From NCBI RefSeq assembly GCF_046719765.1, contig NZ_JABEBY010000004.1:121938-185937 (forward strand): a DNA stretch of 64,000 bases. Direction: 5' to 3'. Made by a program: the position numbers and the translations under genes. This DNA is from Halonotius sp046719765 (GTDB lineage Archaea > Halobacteriota > Halobacteria > Halobacteriales > Haloferacaceae). Below, piece after piece: positions 25,402-33,616 of this stretch. The notes under the pieces are model-generated. The model was given only the letters and a program-made list of their open reading frames with translations. It had not been told where the DNA came from and searched no databases. Position 1 is the stretch's first letter, and the number at the start of each line of letters is the position of its first letter.

Positions 25402-25841
25402 TGCTGCTCCTCCATCGTTTCGAAGGTGACGGTCGTGTGGCGGCTCTCGGCCCACGACTGCCGGTGTTGGTCACGTTGTCGGGCTTCAACCGCTCGGAGC
25501 TCCTCGACGATAGCCGGTGTCTGTTCGTGCGCTGCGGCCACGGCGGCGTCGACGATGGCGCCCGACAACGCGGCTCGTTCTCTTTTGCCGGGAACCATCG
25601 CAAACCCACGGGTGTCGTCGAGCGTCACCTCGGCGGGGGTGACGACGACCTCACCAAGGTTAAACGGTCGTCGCTCAACGGGTTCCTGAACCTGTTGCAG
25701 CAGCAGCTTTGGTCGGGGATCCTGTCGGATCAACAGCGGCGGGTCGTCTTCGAGCACATCGTTGGCGAAGCCGGCGAGCGTTTCCTCGTCGCAGGCGGCG
25801 ATCAACTCGAAGCGGTCGGATCTGTCGTGCGGATCAGCCAT
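25398..25841 (-). CDS. phnG: PhnG, first gene of the C-P lyase operon
   Basis: 147 residues from ATG 25841 (MADPHDRSDRFELIAACDE). It has the PhnG pattern PVERRPFNLGEVVVTPAEVTLDDTRGFAMVPGKRERAALSGAIVDAAVA. PhnG is an accessory core subunit; with PhnH, I and L it transfers phosphonate onto ribose of ATP. A TATA-like cataaacc lies on the minus strand about 30-37 bases upstream, so the start of the long operon is here. A longer reading from 25859 adds six residues and is not preferred. Confidence 0.93.
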   Translation of the reverse strand: MADPHDRSDRFELIAACDEETLAGFANDVLEDDPPLLIRQDPRPKLLLQQVQEPVERRPFNLGEVVVTPAEVTLDDTRGFAMVPGKRERAALSGAIVDAAVAAAHEQTPAIVEELRAVEARQRDQHRQSWAESRHTTVTFETMEEQQ

Positions 25842-26066
25842 GGTTCGGCCGAAGCACACGAAAACGATCGCATAAACCTTCTCTCGGGACTCTCTATGGA
25901 TCCCTCGTCGTCTGGGTTGTTTCCACCGATCAGCTCATCGCGTCTGTACGAGTACATACGCACTGTGCTGGCTGCAGGCCGAACCCGACGGCAATCATCG
26001 GCGACATGGGGGGTTCGGACTCTCCCCAGTCAACTGTTATTACCCTCGTTTTCCAGCCCGAAACTG
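25842..26066. promoter_or_regulatory. Divergent promoter region between C-P lyase and phosphonate transporter operons
   Basis: 225 bases separate phnG (minus) from the first phnD (plus). Minus-strand TATA-like bases occur at 25871-25878 and a plus-strand box (gttattac) at 26036-26043, about 24-31 bases before the phnD ATG at 26067. A 12-base palindrome, tgtacgagtaca, at 25945-25956 is a possible operator in the middle. No gene is present. Confidence 0.55.
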
Positions 26067-27098
26067 ATGTCTGACAGACAGGGCGACACCGGTCAGGACG
26101 CATCGAAATCGGACAGCAACAGCCGAACAGAATCGGTGGGTCGACGACACTTCGTTGCCGCCGGCGCGGCGACCGCGCTCACGACGGGACTGGCAGGCTG
26201 TGGTGGTGTCATCGGCAGCAGTGGTGAGGGCGAAAACACGGTGACGATGTTGTTGACGCCGGGCACGCCGGCTGATGCCCGACGCCGGTACAAACCCGTT
26301 CAGAACCTGCTCAACGCGGAGATCGACGGTGCGACGTTTGAGATGACGGTGCCGACAGACTACTCGGCGATCCTGCCCGCCCTCGAAAGCGAGCAGGCCG
26401 AGATCGGGATGGACGACGTGACGGTGTTGGCGAACCCAGATAAGATGGATATCTACGGCTCCACCGTGACCGGTGGGTCGGCGTTCTACTTCTCGCTGAT
26501 GGTGGTTCCGCCGGAGGAATCGGAGATCGGAGGGCCAGCGGATGTCGAGGGGCGGACGTGGGCATTCGCCGATCGGCTCTCGACAAGTGGCTCGATCTTC
26601 GCGCTGTATGCCCTCCAGGAAGCCGGCCTCGACATCGGGGAAGCACCAAAAGGTGATCCGGTTGATTTCGAGGGGAGTTGGACCGATCACGATCAGGCCC
26701 TTCAGCGGGTCGCGGCGGGACAAGCCGACGGAGCGACAACGTGGGGCGGAAATGGGATCCCCCACCTCCCAGAGGGGACGGACGTTCCTGATCGAGTCGA
26801 GGAGAACAGTTCGTTCCTCGATACGATGGGAACCGAAACGCCGGAGTTCAAGGCCGTTTGGTGGTCGTTCCCGATCCCAAAACAGCCGATGTACGCGCGG
26901 AGAACGTGGGAGTCCGATATCAAACAGGAGGTCGGAGAGGTGCTTCGAGGCTCCGATAAAGCCCAGATCGAGGAGCATTATCCGGAAGATTACAACGAGG
27001 ATGAGCTCCCGTTCACCACGCTCACGGATACGTCGATAGAGGACTACGAACCGATCATCGAACGGATGAACGCAGTTGGGATCGAGCCCGGTGAGTAA
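26067..27098 (+). CDS. phnD: PhnD-type phosphonate-binding lipoprotein, first copy
   Basis: 343 residues from ATG 26067. Tat-type signal (SVGRRHFVAAGAATAL) and a lipobox LAGC give a lipid-anchored external binding protein. The body follows PhnD/PhnT substrate-binding proteins: TPADARRRYKPVQNLLNAEI, EIGMDDVTVLANPDKMDIYG, EGRTWAFADRLSTSGSIFALYALQEAGLD, and GQADGATTWGGNGIPHLPEG. It captures phosphonates (or phosphite) for the PhnE/PhnC transporter encoded next. The frame is open far upstream to 25392, but that segment overlaps phnG and phnH and is not coding. Spacing to phnC is 21 bases. Confidence 0.93.
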   Translation: MSDRQGDTGQDASKSDSNSRTESVGRRHFVAAGAATALTTGLAGCGGVIGSSGEGENTVTMLLTPGTPADARRRYKPVQNLLNAEIDGATFEMTVPTDYSAILPALESEQAEIGMDDVTVLANPDKMDIYGSTVTGGSAFYFSLMVVPPEESEIGGPADVEGRTWAFADRLSTSGSIFALYALQEAGLDIGEAPKGDPVDFEGSWTDHDQALQRVAAGQADGATTWGGNGIPHLPEGTDVPDRVEENSSFLDTMGTETPEFKAVWWSFPIPKQPMYARRTWESDIKQEVGEVLRGSDKAQIEEHYPEDYNEDELPFTTLTDTSIEDYEPIIERMNAVGIEPGE

Positions 27099-27119
27099 CC
27101 GCAGTAGTCACATCTCACA

Positions 27120-27923
27120 ATGAGCAAACTCACAGTCGAGAATCTGTCAAAGCAGTATGGGGAGGTAACCGCGCTCGAAGAGGTCTCCTTCGAGATCGAA
27201 GATGAATTCGTCGTCCTGTTGGGCGAATCAGGGGCCGGCAAGTCGACGCTGCTCCGCTGTGTGAACGGATTAACCGAGCCGACCGAGGGGTCGATCTCGC
27301 TTGACGGCGAGGAGATCTCGGGCTCCCAGACGGCTGTTGGGATGATCTTCCAGCAGCACAACCTTGTCGACGGTGTCTCGGCGTATCTGAACGCGCTCAC
27401 CGGCTCGCTCAGCCGGGTTTCGATGCTCCGAAGCATGCTGCAGTGGCAAGCCACGGAGGACAAAGTTCGGGCACTGGAATCGCTTGAAACCGTTGGCCTC
27501 CTCGAAGAGAGCCATCAAAAGGTGTCACAGATGTCCGGCGGCCAACAGCAGCGGGTTGGGATCGCCAGAGCACTCGTGCAGGATCCCCGCTGTCTGCTGG
27601 CCGACGAACCGGTCGCCAGTCTTGATCCCTCAAGTGCTGAGACGGTGATGACGTATCTCCGGAAGGCCGCCAAGGAACACGATGTGACCGCGCTCGTCAG
27701 CCTCCACCAGGTAAACGTTGCTGCTCACTTCGGTGACCGGTTTATCGGTCTGCGTGATGGACAGAAGCTCTTCGATGTGGAACGTGGGGAGCTTACCCCG
27801 GAACTCATCGACGATCTCTACGGAAGCGTTGAAACGGTGAGCCTTGCCGAACAAGCGAGCACACCCGAGAACGGATCGCGCGAGGAGGTCGTCGGCGACA
27901 TCGAGCAGGTGATCGAGGCATGA
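27120..27923 (+). CDS. phnC: PhnC phosphonate ABC transporter ATPase, first copy
   Basis: 267 residues. Walker A GESGAGKSTLLRCVNGLTEP, Q-loop MIFQQHNLVDGVSAYLNALTGSLSR, signature MSGGQQQRVGIARALV, Walker B LLADEPVASLDPSSAETVM, and H-loop VSLHQVNVA. The NALTGSLSR phrase typical of PhnC is present. It powers phosphonate uptake. Its stop overlaps phnE by 4 bases. Confidence 0.94.
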   Translation: MSKLTVENLSKQYGEVTALEEVSFEIEDEFVVLLGESGAGKSTLLRCVNGLTEPTEGSISLDGEEISGSQTAVGMIFQQHNLVDGVSAYLNALTGSLSRVSMLRSMLQWQATEDKVRALESLETVGLLEESHQKVSQMSGGQQQRVGIARALVQDPRCLLADEPVASLDPSSAETVMTYLRKAAKEHDVTALVSLHQVNVAAHFGDRFIGLRDGQKLFDVERGELTPELIDDLYGSVETVSLAEQASTPENGSREEVVGDIEQVIEA

Positions 27924-28945
27924 GCGCGCCACCCTCGAAACTGGATTCGCTGGCGACGTATTTCGGTGTTGATGCTATCGGCGACTCCCCGGCCGAACAG
28001 AAGCTCCAGGATATGAAACGCCGGAAGACGAAGCGGCGGCTCTGGATGGTCGGCGGACTCATCGCTACCTACCTGCTGTTTTATGCGAGCCTTCGTCTTA
28101 TCGAGTTTAGTCTCGCAGAGATCGTCGGCCAAGTCGATCAGTTCTATGAGGCGTTGTTAGGCTATTTCCCCCCGACGACCTACTTCGGGATTCCGTTTGT
28201 TGATCTCGGGGCGTATCTGAGCTTCATCGTCGAGGAAAACCTCATCCTCACCGTTGAGGGTGGAGAGATTGTCTGGGGTGCGATGTTCGTCACGATGGCC
28301 GTCGCGTTTGCCGGGACGGTTCTGGGGCTGCCGCTCGCGTTGTTCTTTGGCGTTATGTCCAGCGAGCGGGTCATCCCCTACCCGTTTAATTTCGGGTTCC
28401 GCGCAACGATGAGTCTCATTCGGGCGATCCCGGGGCTGGTGTGGTTTCTTATTCTGATCCCGCTGGCCGGGGTCACCCCGTTTACCGGTGCCTTGGCGAT
28501 CATGGTCGACACCACCGGCTATCTCGGCCGACTGTTTACCGACGAACTTGAGGAGATCGAAGACGGGCCGATCGAGGGGATCCGATCAACCGGGGCAAAC
28601 AGCTCCCAGATCGTCTCCTTCGGGATGTTGAGCCAGGTGTTCCGCCAGTTTATCGCCTGGATCGCGTTCGATCTTGAACACAACGTCCGGGCGGCGATCG
28701 GGCTCGGCATCATCGGAGCCGGCGGACTCGGCCTTGAGCTGTACGTCCAACGGCAGACGTTCAACTACACGGAGATGATGGCCTGTATTATCCTCATCTT
28801 CCTGCTTGCCGGATCGGTTGAGCTGATCAGCCAGCGCGTCCGGTCGGCACTGCGTGAAGACGACGATATCGAGCAATCTGGTATCATCGAGGTGTTTGTC
28901 AACGCCCCACGGAAGATCCTCTCTTCGACAGTGGGTCGCCGCTGA
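27920..28945 (+). CDS. phnE: PhnE phosphonate ABC transporter permease, first copy
   Basis: 341 residues with about six membrane spans and a cytoplasmic N-terminus. The ABC permease EAA-type loop is seen at EEIEDGPIEGIRSTGANSSQIVSFGMLSQVF, followed by GLGIIGAGGLGLELYVQRQTFNY. It forms the membrane channel for phosphonate with the PhnC dimer. The permease starts at ATG 27920 overlapping phnC, and the acyltransferase gene starts 2 bases after its stop. Confidence 0.93.
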   Translation: MSAPPSKLDSLATYFGVDAIGDSPAEQKLQDMKRRKTKRRLWMVGGLIATYLLFYASLRLIEFSLAEIVGQVDQFYEALLGYFPPTTYFGIPFVDLGAYLSFIVEENLILTVEGGEIVWGAMFVTMAVAFAGTVLGLPLALFFGVMSSERVIPYPFNFGFRATMSLIRAIPGLVWFLILIPLAGVTPFTGALAIMVDTTGYLGRLFTDELEEIEDGPIEGIRSTGANSSQIVSFGMLSQVFRQFIAWIAFDLEHNVRAAIGLGIIGAGGLGLELYVQRQTFNYTEMMACIILIFLLAGSVELISQRVRSALREDDDIEQSGIIEVFVNAPRKILSSTVGRR

Positions 28946-28947
28946 CC

Positions 28948-29613
28948 ATGCCCTACTACGAGTCGTACGGCCCTGACCGCAGCCGCACGCTGTCGCCCGA
29001 GCCAACCCTGCATGACCCCGTTTCGATCAATGAGTCCGAACTGGGCAGATGGACTGAGGTTCGCCGCGGCGCGCGGCTCAATGAGTCAACGCTGGGTGAG
29101 TACACCTACGTGATGGAGCGGGCACAACTGGATTTTACGACGATCGGCACGTTCGGTAGTATCGCAAGCGACGCCCGCTTGGGCCCGACGAACCACCCGA
29201 TCGATCGCCCGACTGCTCATCACTTCACCTACCGTGCGGCGATGTACGATCTGGGTGAGGACGATGCCTCGATCTTCGACTGGCGGGCCGATCAGCCCGT
29301 GGAAGTCGGCCATGATGTCTGGATCGGCCACGGGGCGATCGTCCTCCCAGGTGTCACGATCGGGAACGGTGCGGTCGTTGGAGCGGGAGCAGTCGTCACC
29401 GCAGATGTCGATCCCTACACCATCGTTGCGGGCGTCCCGGCCGAACCGATCCGCCGGCGGTTCGACCCCGAAACCGCGGCTCGCATTGAGGCGACCGAGT
29501 GGTGGGACTGGGATCACGAGACGCTGTCTGAGCGACTTGCCGCGTTCCGTGATAAAGCGGTCTTCCTGGATCGATACGCGCCCGAACAGGTGGACACGAC
29601 AGCACTGGATTGA
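28948..29613 (+). CDS. Phosphonate-associated hexapeptide-repeat acyltransferase
   Basis: 221 residues. Left-handed beta-helix repeats (LNESTLGEYTYVMERAQLDFTTIGTFGSIASDARLGP) and later VGHDVWIGHGAIVLPGVTIGNGAVVGAGAVVTADVDPYTIVAGVPAEPIRRRF are characteristic of xenobiotic/chloramphenicol-type acetyltransferases. This arrangement with phosphonate genes corresponds to the phosphonate-metabolism hexapeptide transferase family (TIGR03308 as I recall). A role in acetylating an aminophosphonate before cleavage, as PhnO does, is likely but inferred. It is directly behind phnE, so it is part of that operon. Confidence 0.9.
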   Translation: MPYYESYGPDRSRTLSPEPTLHDPVSINESELGRWTEVRRGARLNESTLGEYTYVMERAQLDFTTIGTFGSIASDARLGPTNHPIDRPTAHHFTYRAAMYDLGEDDASIFDWRADQPVEVGHDVWIGHGAIVLPGVTIGNGAVVGAGAVVTADVDPYTIVAGVPAEPIRRRFDPETAARIEATEWWDWDHETLSERLAAFRDKAVFLDRYAPEQVDTTALD

Positions 29614-29652
29614 GCTTCGGTTTGCGCTGTTGCTGTTTCCCGTCTTCGGTGG

Positions 29653-30531
29653 TCAGATTCCGATATGTCCGGGATCGAGGCCGGTATGGATCCTGACGGC
29701 CGTTTCGGCGGCACTGACCCAGTAGTGGATGATCCGTTCGAGCGTTCGGGTGACGGTCACGAGGTAGCCGTAGGTGTCTGGATCGTAGGCGGTTACGAGT
29801 TCAAACAGCTCTTGGAGGTCACGATGGACGGTTCGTTCGGTCGCGTGCAGTGTTTCCAACATCTCAAGTTCTCGGTCGAAGAGGATAGCCTCAACGTATT
29901 CGTTGATGCGCTCGCCGGCCTCGAATATCTCGACGGTGCGTTCGTGCACCGCGCCTGCCGGCGTTGCGTCGGTCTCTTCGACCGCGTCAGCGATCAGACA
30001 CGCCCGGTCGCCGATGATTTCGAGGTTGACCGCGATCGTCGCTAACGCCGCCGCGATACGGTTGCCGGGCCAGTCGGTTGTGATCGTGTAGGATCTGAGC
30101 TCGCTCAGCACAGCCGAATACCGTTCGTTGGTAAGGGGTTCAAGCTGATCGGCCGCTTCGGCGACAGCCTCCCCACAAAAGGCGGCTTTCGCCGCCCGGT
30201 ACTGTTTGAGCGTCACGTCGTTGAGCCGTTGGAGGCGATCGAACAACCCCTCAGTAGCCTGCACCTCCTGGTCTACCGCCGACTGCCAGAGGTTCGACAC
30301 ATCCTCCACGTGGCTGAAGATAGCACTGTCGTCGACGACGTAGGCTTTCCGCACCATCCCCTTCGATTTGAGCTCTTGGAGCACCTCCGAGAGATAGTTC
30401 GGCGAGAGCCCAACCGCCTCAGCCAGCTTCGCCTTTGTCGCCGGCGCGTCGGTGTCGATGGCCTCGATAACCGTCGCTAGCGTCCGTTCCCTGCTATGGA
30501 GCTGTCCGGCAGACGCCGTGTTCTGTGGCAT
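29653..30531 (-). CDS. Winged-helix protein fused to PhoU-type domains
   Basis: 292 residues from ATG 30531. Residues about 15-75 are a MarR/winged-helix domain (ATVIEAIDTDAPATKAKLAEAVGLSPNYLSEVLQELKSKGMVRKAYV). The rest is helical and resembles two PhoU three-helix bundles (AVDQEVQATEGLFDRLQRLND, VNLEIIGDRACLIADAVEETD). PhoU proteins relay phosphate status. A DNA-binding version would convert that directly to transcription of the phosphonate genes. It converges with the acyltransferase and is divergent from the second PhoU gene. A role in regulating both transporters is inference. Confidence 0.8.
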   Translation of the reverse strand: MPQNTASAGQLHSRERTLATVIEAIDTDAPATKAKLAEAVGLSPNYLSEVLQELKSKGMVRKAYVVDDSAIFSHVEDVSNLWQSAVDQEVQATEGLFDRLQRLNDVTLKQYRAAKAAFCGEAVAEAADQLEPLTNERYSAVLSELRSYTITTDWPGNRIAAALATIAVNLEIIGDRACLIADAVEETDATPAGAVHERTVEIFEAGERINEYVEAILFDRELEMLETLHATERTVHRDLQELFELVTAYDPDTYGYLVTVTRTLERIIHYWVSAAETAVRIHTGLDPGHIGI

Positions 30532-30692
30532 ATCCGGAGCCAACACCTATCGCTGTGTTAGGTTTGATCACCGTACAAGACAGGCGTCTCCGGAGGGCTC
30601 TCCACCGCTACCAACGCTATGTAGCCGTCCACATCTCTTTGTTACCAACATACAAACGCCTACACACCCAGGGGTCAATCCTGCCTGTAGCC

Positions 30693-31691
30693 ATGGAAAC
30701 ACGGAAAGTCCAGCTTTCAGGTGGGACGACGTTCACCGTATCGCTGCCGAAGTTCTGGGCCGAGGAGCACGATATTACGGCGGGATCGTTGCTCTATCTC
30801 TATCCGAACGCGGACGGCTCTCTCCTGGTAGAGGCCGCCGAGAAGGCTGATGCGGATGGCCGTTCAGTCACGATCGATGCAGGCGACATCGATGAGGCGG
30901 AGCTACGAGAGACCGTCACCGGGCTGTATCTCATCGGCGTCGACAAGATCCACATCCGCGACCGAGCCGGTGAGATCGACGAGCAAGAGCGGTGTGTCAG
31001 AGACATCGTCACCGATCTGACCGGGTTTGAGATCCTCGAAGTCGACGAGTGGGAACTGATCGTCCGGAACCTGATGGATGCTGACAACGTTTCTATCCTC
31101 AAGAGTACGATCCGCCTCCGACTGATCGCCGACACCATGCACGAGGACGCGATCAGTGCGGTGCTCACGGATGATACAACGCTGGCACGCGACGTTATCG
31201 ACCGCGACACCGAGGCTGACAAGCTCTTCCGTCTTGTCAGTCGGCACTTTCAGCGAACACTAACCGACCTCGGTGAGGTTCAGAAACTCGAGTTCACTCG
31301 GGCCGAACTGTTCGCCTACTACTATCTCGCACGACAGCTCGAACGGATCGCCGACCATGCCGAAAAGATCGCACGCGTTGCCATCGACCAGCCGCACGCC
31401 CCCGACGGCGACCTCAGTCGACAGGTCAAATCGTTCGGCCAGGACGCTCGCTCGCTGATCTGGGATGCGACCGAGCCAATCCTTTCGGAGACCGATATCG
31501 GTCTCGCCTACGACGCGCTGGCCGAACGCGAAGCGATCACAACGGGGATCGGGGAGCTGGATCGGGTGCTGTACGAGAGCGACCATGCGCCGGAGGCATT
31601 TCGCTGGGGCCTTCTCTTAGACAGTCTTGAACGCACGGCTGAGTATGGGGGGAATATCGCCGAACTTGCCATCCAGCAGCATTACCGATAA
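30693..31691 (+). CDS. AbrB/SpoVT-PhoU fusion, phosphate signalling regulator
   Basis: 332 residues from ATG 30693. The first 45 residues (METRKVQLSGGTTFTVSLPKFWAEEHDITAGSLLYLYPNADGSLLVEA) are a swapped-hairpin AbrB-type DNA-binding domain. The rest holds two PhoU bundles, visible at DEQERCVRDIVTDLTGFEI and YYYLARQLERIADHAEKIARVA. Haloarchaea use this fusion as phosphate-responsive regulators (related to PhoU family annotated phosphate uptake regulator). The longer frame from 30525 overlaps the divergent gene and is rejected. It sits between the two phosphonate transporters, which points to those operons as targets. Confidence 0.88.
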   Translation: METRKVQLSGGTTFTVSLPKFWAEEHDITAGSLLYLYPNADGSLLVEAAEKADADGRSVTIDAGDIDEAELRETVTGLYLIGVDKIHIRDRAGEIDEQERCVRDIVTDLTGFEILEVDEWELIVRNLMDADNVSILKSTIRLRLIADTMHEDAISAVLTDDTTLARDVIDRDTEADKLFRLVSRHFQRTLTDLGEVQKLEFTRAELFAYYYLARQLERIADHAEKIARVAIDQPHAPDGDLSRQVKSFGQDARSLIWDATEPILSETDIGLAYDALAEREAITTGIGELDRVLYESDHAPEAFRWGLLLDSLERTAEYGGNIAELAIQQHYR

Positions 31692-31798
31692 CAGCTCTAT
31701 ATAGTGCTATTGTGGTGTATTAGCCACCAATACCGCCACATATCATTTCGTACAGATATTATAAGTGCATAAGTACATATTTCGTCCACATCGAGGTG

Positions 31799-32809
31799 AT
31801 GGCAGATCAAACACGTCGACGCGTGCTTCAGAGCACCGGTGTGGCACTGACAGCTGGTCTCGCGGGCTGTAGCTCAGATGGTTCTTCTGGCAGCTCCGAT
31901 GGGAGTTCCGGTGACGGTGCTGATGAGGAGTCGTCGGGCAACGACTACGAGCCGGTGAGCTTTCTTGAGACGCCGGGGGAAACGCCGGGTGATACCGAGG
32001 AGATGTGGGAACCGTTCAGAGAGCATGTTCGGTCGGCGGTTCCCGATGCGGAGTTCAACGTCGACTTTGCGGACAACACCTCGGCGATCGGTCAGGCCCT
32101 CATCAACAACCAAGCCGAGATGACACGCAGCGACATCGTCCTGCTTGCGAACCCGGAGCAGATCGATGTCGTCGGCATCGTCGAGGAAGGCGGTGCGTCG
32201 GTGTATTTCTCGGCACTCGCAACGCTGCCCGATTCCGACATCGAGGAAACCACGGATATCGAGGGGAAAACGATCGCGTTTGCGGATCGACCATCGACCA
32301 GCGGCTCGCTGTACCCCAACTACATGCTGAACCAAGCCGGGCTTGACACCGGTGAGGCACCGTACGGTGACCCAGTTGATTACAACGGCGAGTGGACGGG
32401 GAGTCACCGCAACGCCGTTCAGACGCTGATCAATCGGGACGATGTCGTCGCCTGTGGCTGCGATATCGCCGTGCTGTTGAACCATATCCCGGAAGACCAG
32501 TGGCCGGATCGCGTCCGCGAGGGCTCCGGACGGTGGGACGACGAGGTTGGGACGGAGTCGCCCGAACTGCAGCTGGTCGAGGCCTCAACGTCACTCCCCT
32601 TCTCTCCGATCATTGCGCGCAGCAACTGGGAGCATCCGTTACGGTCGGATATCGAAGAGGCGATCGTCGGTATCGATGACGGCACGCTCCGGGAGCCAGA
32701 TGGTGACGTTGCAAACCCACTGACCGCGGTAACGGAGGCCAGCATCGACGACTATCAGCCGGTTATCGACGTGATCGATACGCTCAACGTCGATCTGGGC
32801 CAGCTCTAA
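31799..32809 (+). CDS. phnD: PhnD-type phosphonate-binding lipoprotein, second copy
   Basis: 336 residues from ATG 31799, just after a GAGGTG ribosome-binding-like string. Tat motif (TRRRVLQSTGVAL) and lipobox LAGC, then a Ser- and Gly-rich linker (SSDGSSGSSDG). The body matches the first copy region by region: ETPGDTEEMWEPFREHVRSAVPDAEFN, RSDIVLLANPEQIDVVGIV, EGKTIAFADRPSTSGSLYPNYMLNQAGLDTGEAPYGDPVDYNGEW. The pocket loops differ (CGCDIAVLLNHIPED), so ligand range may differ. The second transporter operon is 6 bases from its stop. Confidence 0.93.
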   Translation: MADQTRRRVLQSTGVALTAGLAGCSSDGSSGSSDGSSGDGADEESSGNDYEPVSFLETPGETPGDTEEMWEPFREHVRSAVPDAEFNVDFADNTSAIGQALINNQAEMTRSDIVLLANPEQIDVVGIVEEGGASVYFSALATLPDSDIEETTDIEGKTIAFADRPSTSGSLYPNYMLNQAGLDTGEAPYGDPVDYNGEWTGSHRNAVQTLINRDDVVACGCDIAVLLNHIPEDQWPDRVREGSGRWDDEVGTESPELQLVEASTSLPFSPIIARSNWEHPLRSDIEEAIVGIDDGTLREPDGDVANPLTAVTEASIDDYQPVIDVIDTLNVDLGQL

Positions 32810-32815
32810 CGACCG

Positions 32816-33616
32816 ATGGTACTCCGTGTCGAGAACCTGACGAAGCGATACAGCGAGACGACAGCCCTCTCGGAGGTTTCCTTCGAGATCCCGGACGGAA
32901 CCTTCGCCGTCGTCCTCGGCGAATCCGGGGCCGGCAAATCGACGCTGTTGCGCATCCTCAACGGGCTGACCGAGCCAACGTCTGGGGGTGTCTACATCGA
33001 CGACGAGGAGATCACCAACTCGCGGTCGGATGTCGGGATGGTGTTCCAGCAACACAACCTCGTCGAGGAGCTGAGTGCCTACAGCAACGCCCTCACCGGG
33101 ACGCTCAACCGAACCGGGTTCCTCCGGAGCCTGCTCAGCCGCCAGCCTGCCGCGGAGAAGGAACTCGCGCTTGAAGCGTTGGAAACGGTCGGTCTGCTCG
33201 ATGAGGCCGGTCAGACGGTGCGCAGTATGAGCGGCGGCCAACAGCAGCGGGTCGGGATCGCTCGCGCGCTGGTTCAGCAACCCGAGCTCCTGCTCGCCGA
33301 CGAACCGGTGGCCAGCCTCGATCCGTCGAGTGCGGAGACGGTGATGGCGTATCTCCGCGAGACGGCCAAGACGCGCGATCTGACGACGCTCGCAAGCCTC
33401 CATCAGGTCAATATCGCCCGTGAGTTCGGTGAGCAGTTCATCGGCCTCAAACAGGGACGCGTGGTCTTTACCGGCTCCCGCGAGGAGCTGACGACCGACG
33501 TTCTCGAAGAGATCTACGGCCACATCGAAACCGAGGAGCTCCGCGAGGAATCCGATCCGGAGGCGATGATCGACGCGGCGACTGAGGAGAACACGGGGAT
33601 CGGAGCCAAGCCATGA
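32816..33616 (+). CDS. phnC: PhnC phosphonate ABC transporter ATPase, second copy
   Basis: 266 residues. Same motif set as the first copy: GESGAGKSTLLRILNGLTEP, MVFQQHNLVEELSAYSNALTGTLNR, SMSGGQQQRVGIARALVQQ, LLADEPVASLDPSSAETVMAY and SLHQVNIA. Very close to the first copy throughout, so the two operons are paralogues. It follows phnD by 6 bases and overlaps phnE by 4 bases, part of the second transporter operon. Confidence 0.94.
   Translation: MVLRVENLTKRYSETTALSEVSFEIPDGTFAVVLGESGAGKSTLLRILNGLTEPTSGGVYIDDEEITNSRSDVGMVFQQHNLVEELSAYSNALTGTLNRTGFLRSLLSRQPAAEKELALEALETVGLLDEAGQTVRSMSGGQQQRVGIARALVQQPELLLADEPVASLDPSSAETVMAYLRETAKTRDLTTLASLHQVNIAREFGEQFIGLKQGRVVFTGSREELTTDVLEEIYGHIETEELREESDPEAMIDAATEENTGIGAKP

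Noticed and set aside
25392..26066. Upstream extension of the first phnD frame
   Set aside because: The frame is open, but it overlaps phnG and phnH on the other strand; the Tat signal and TATA-like box place the start at 26067.
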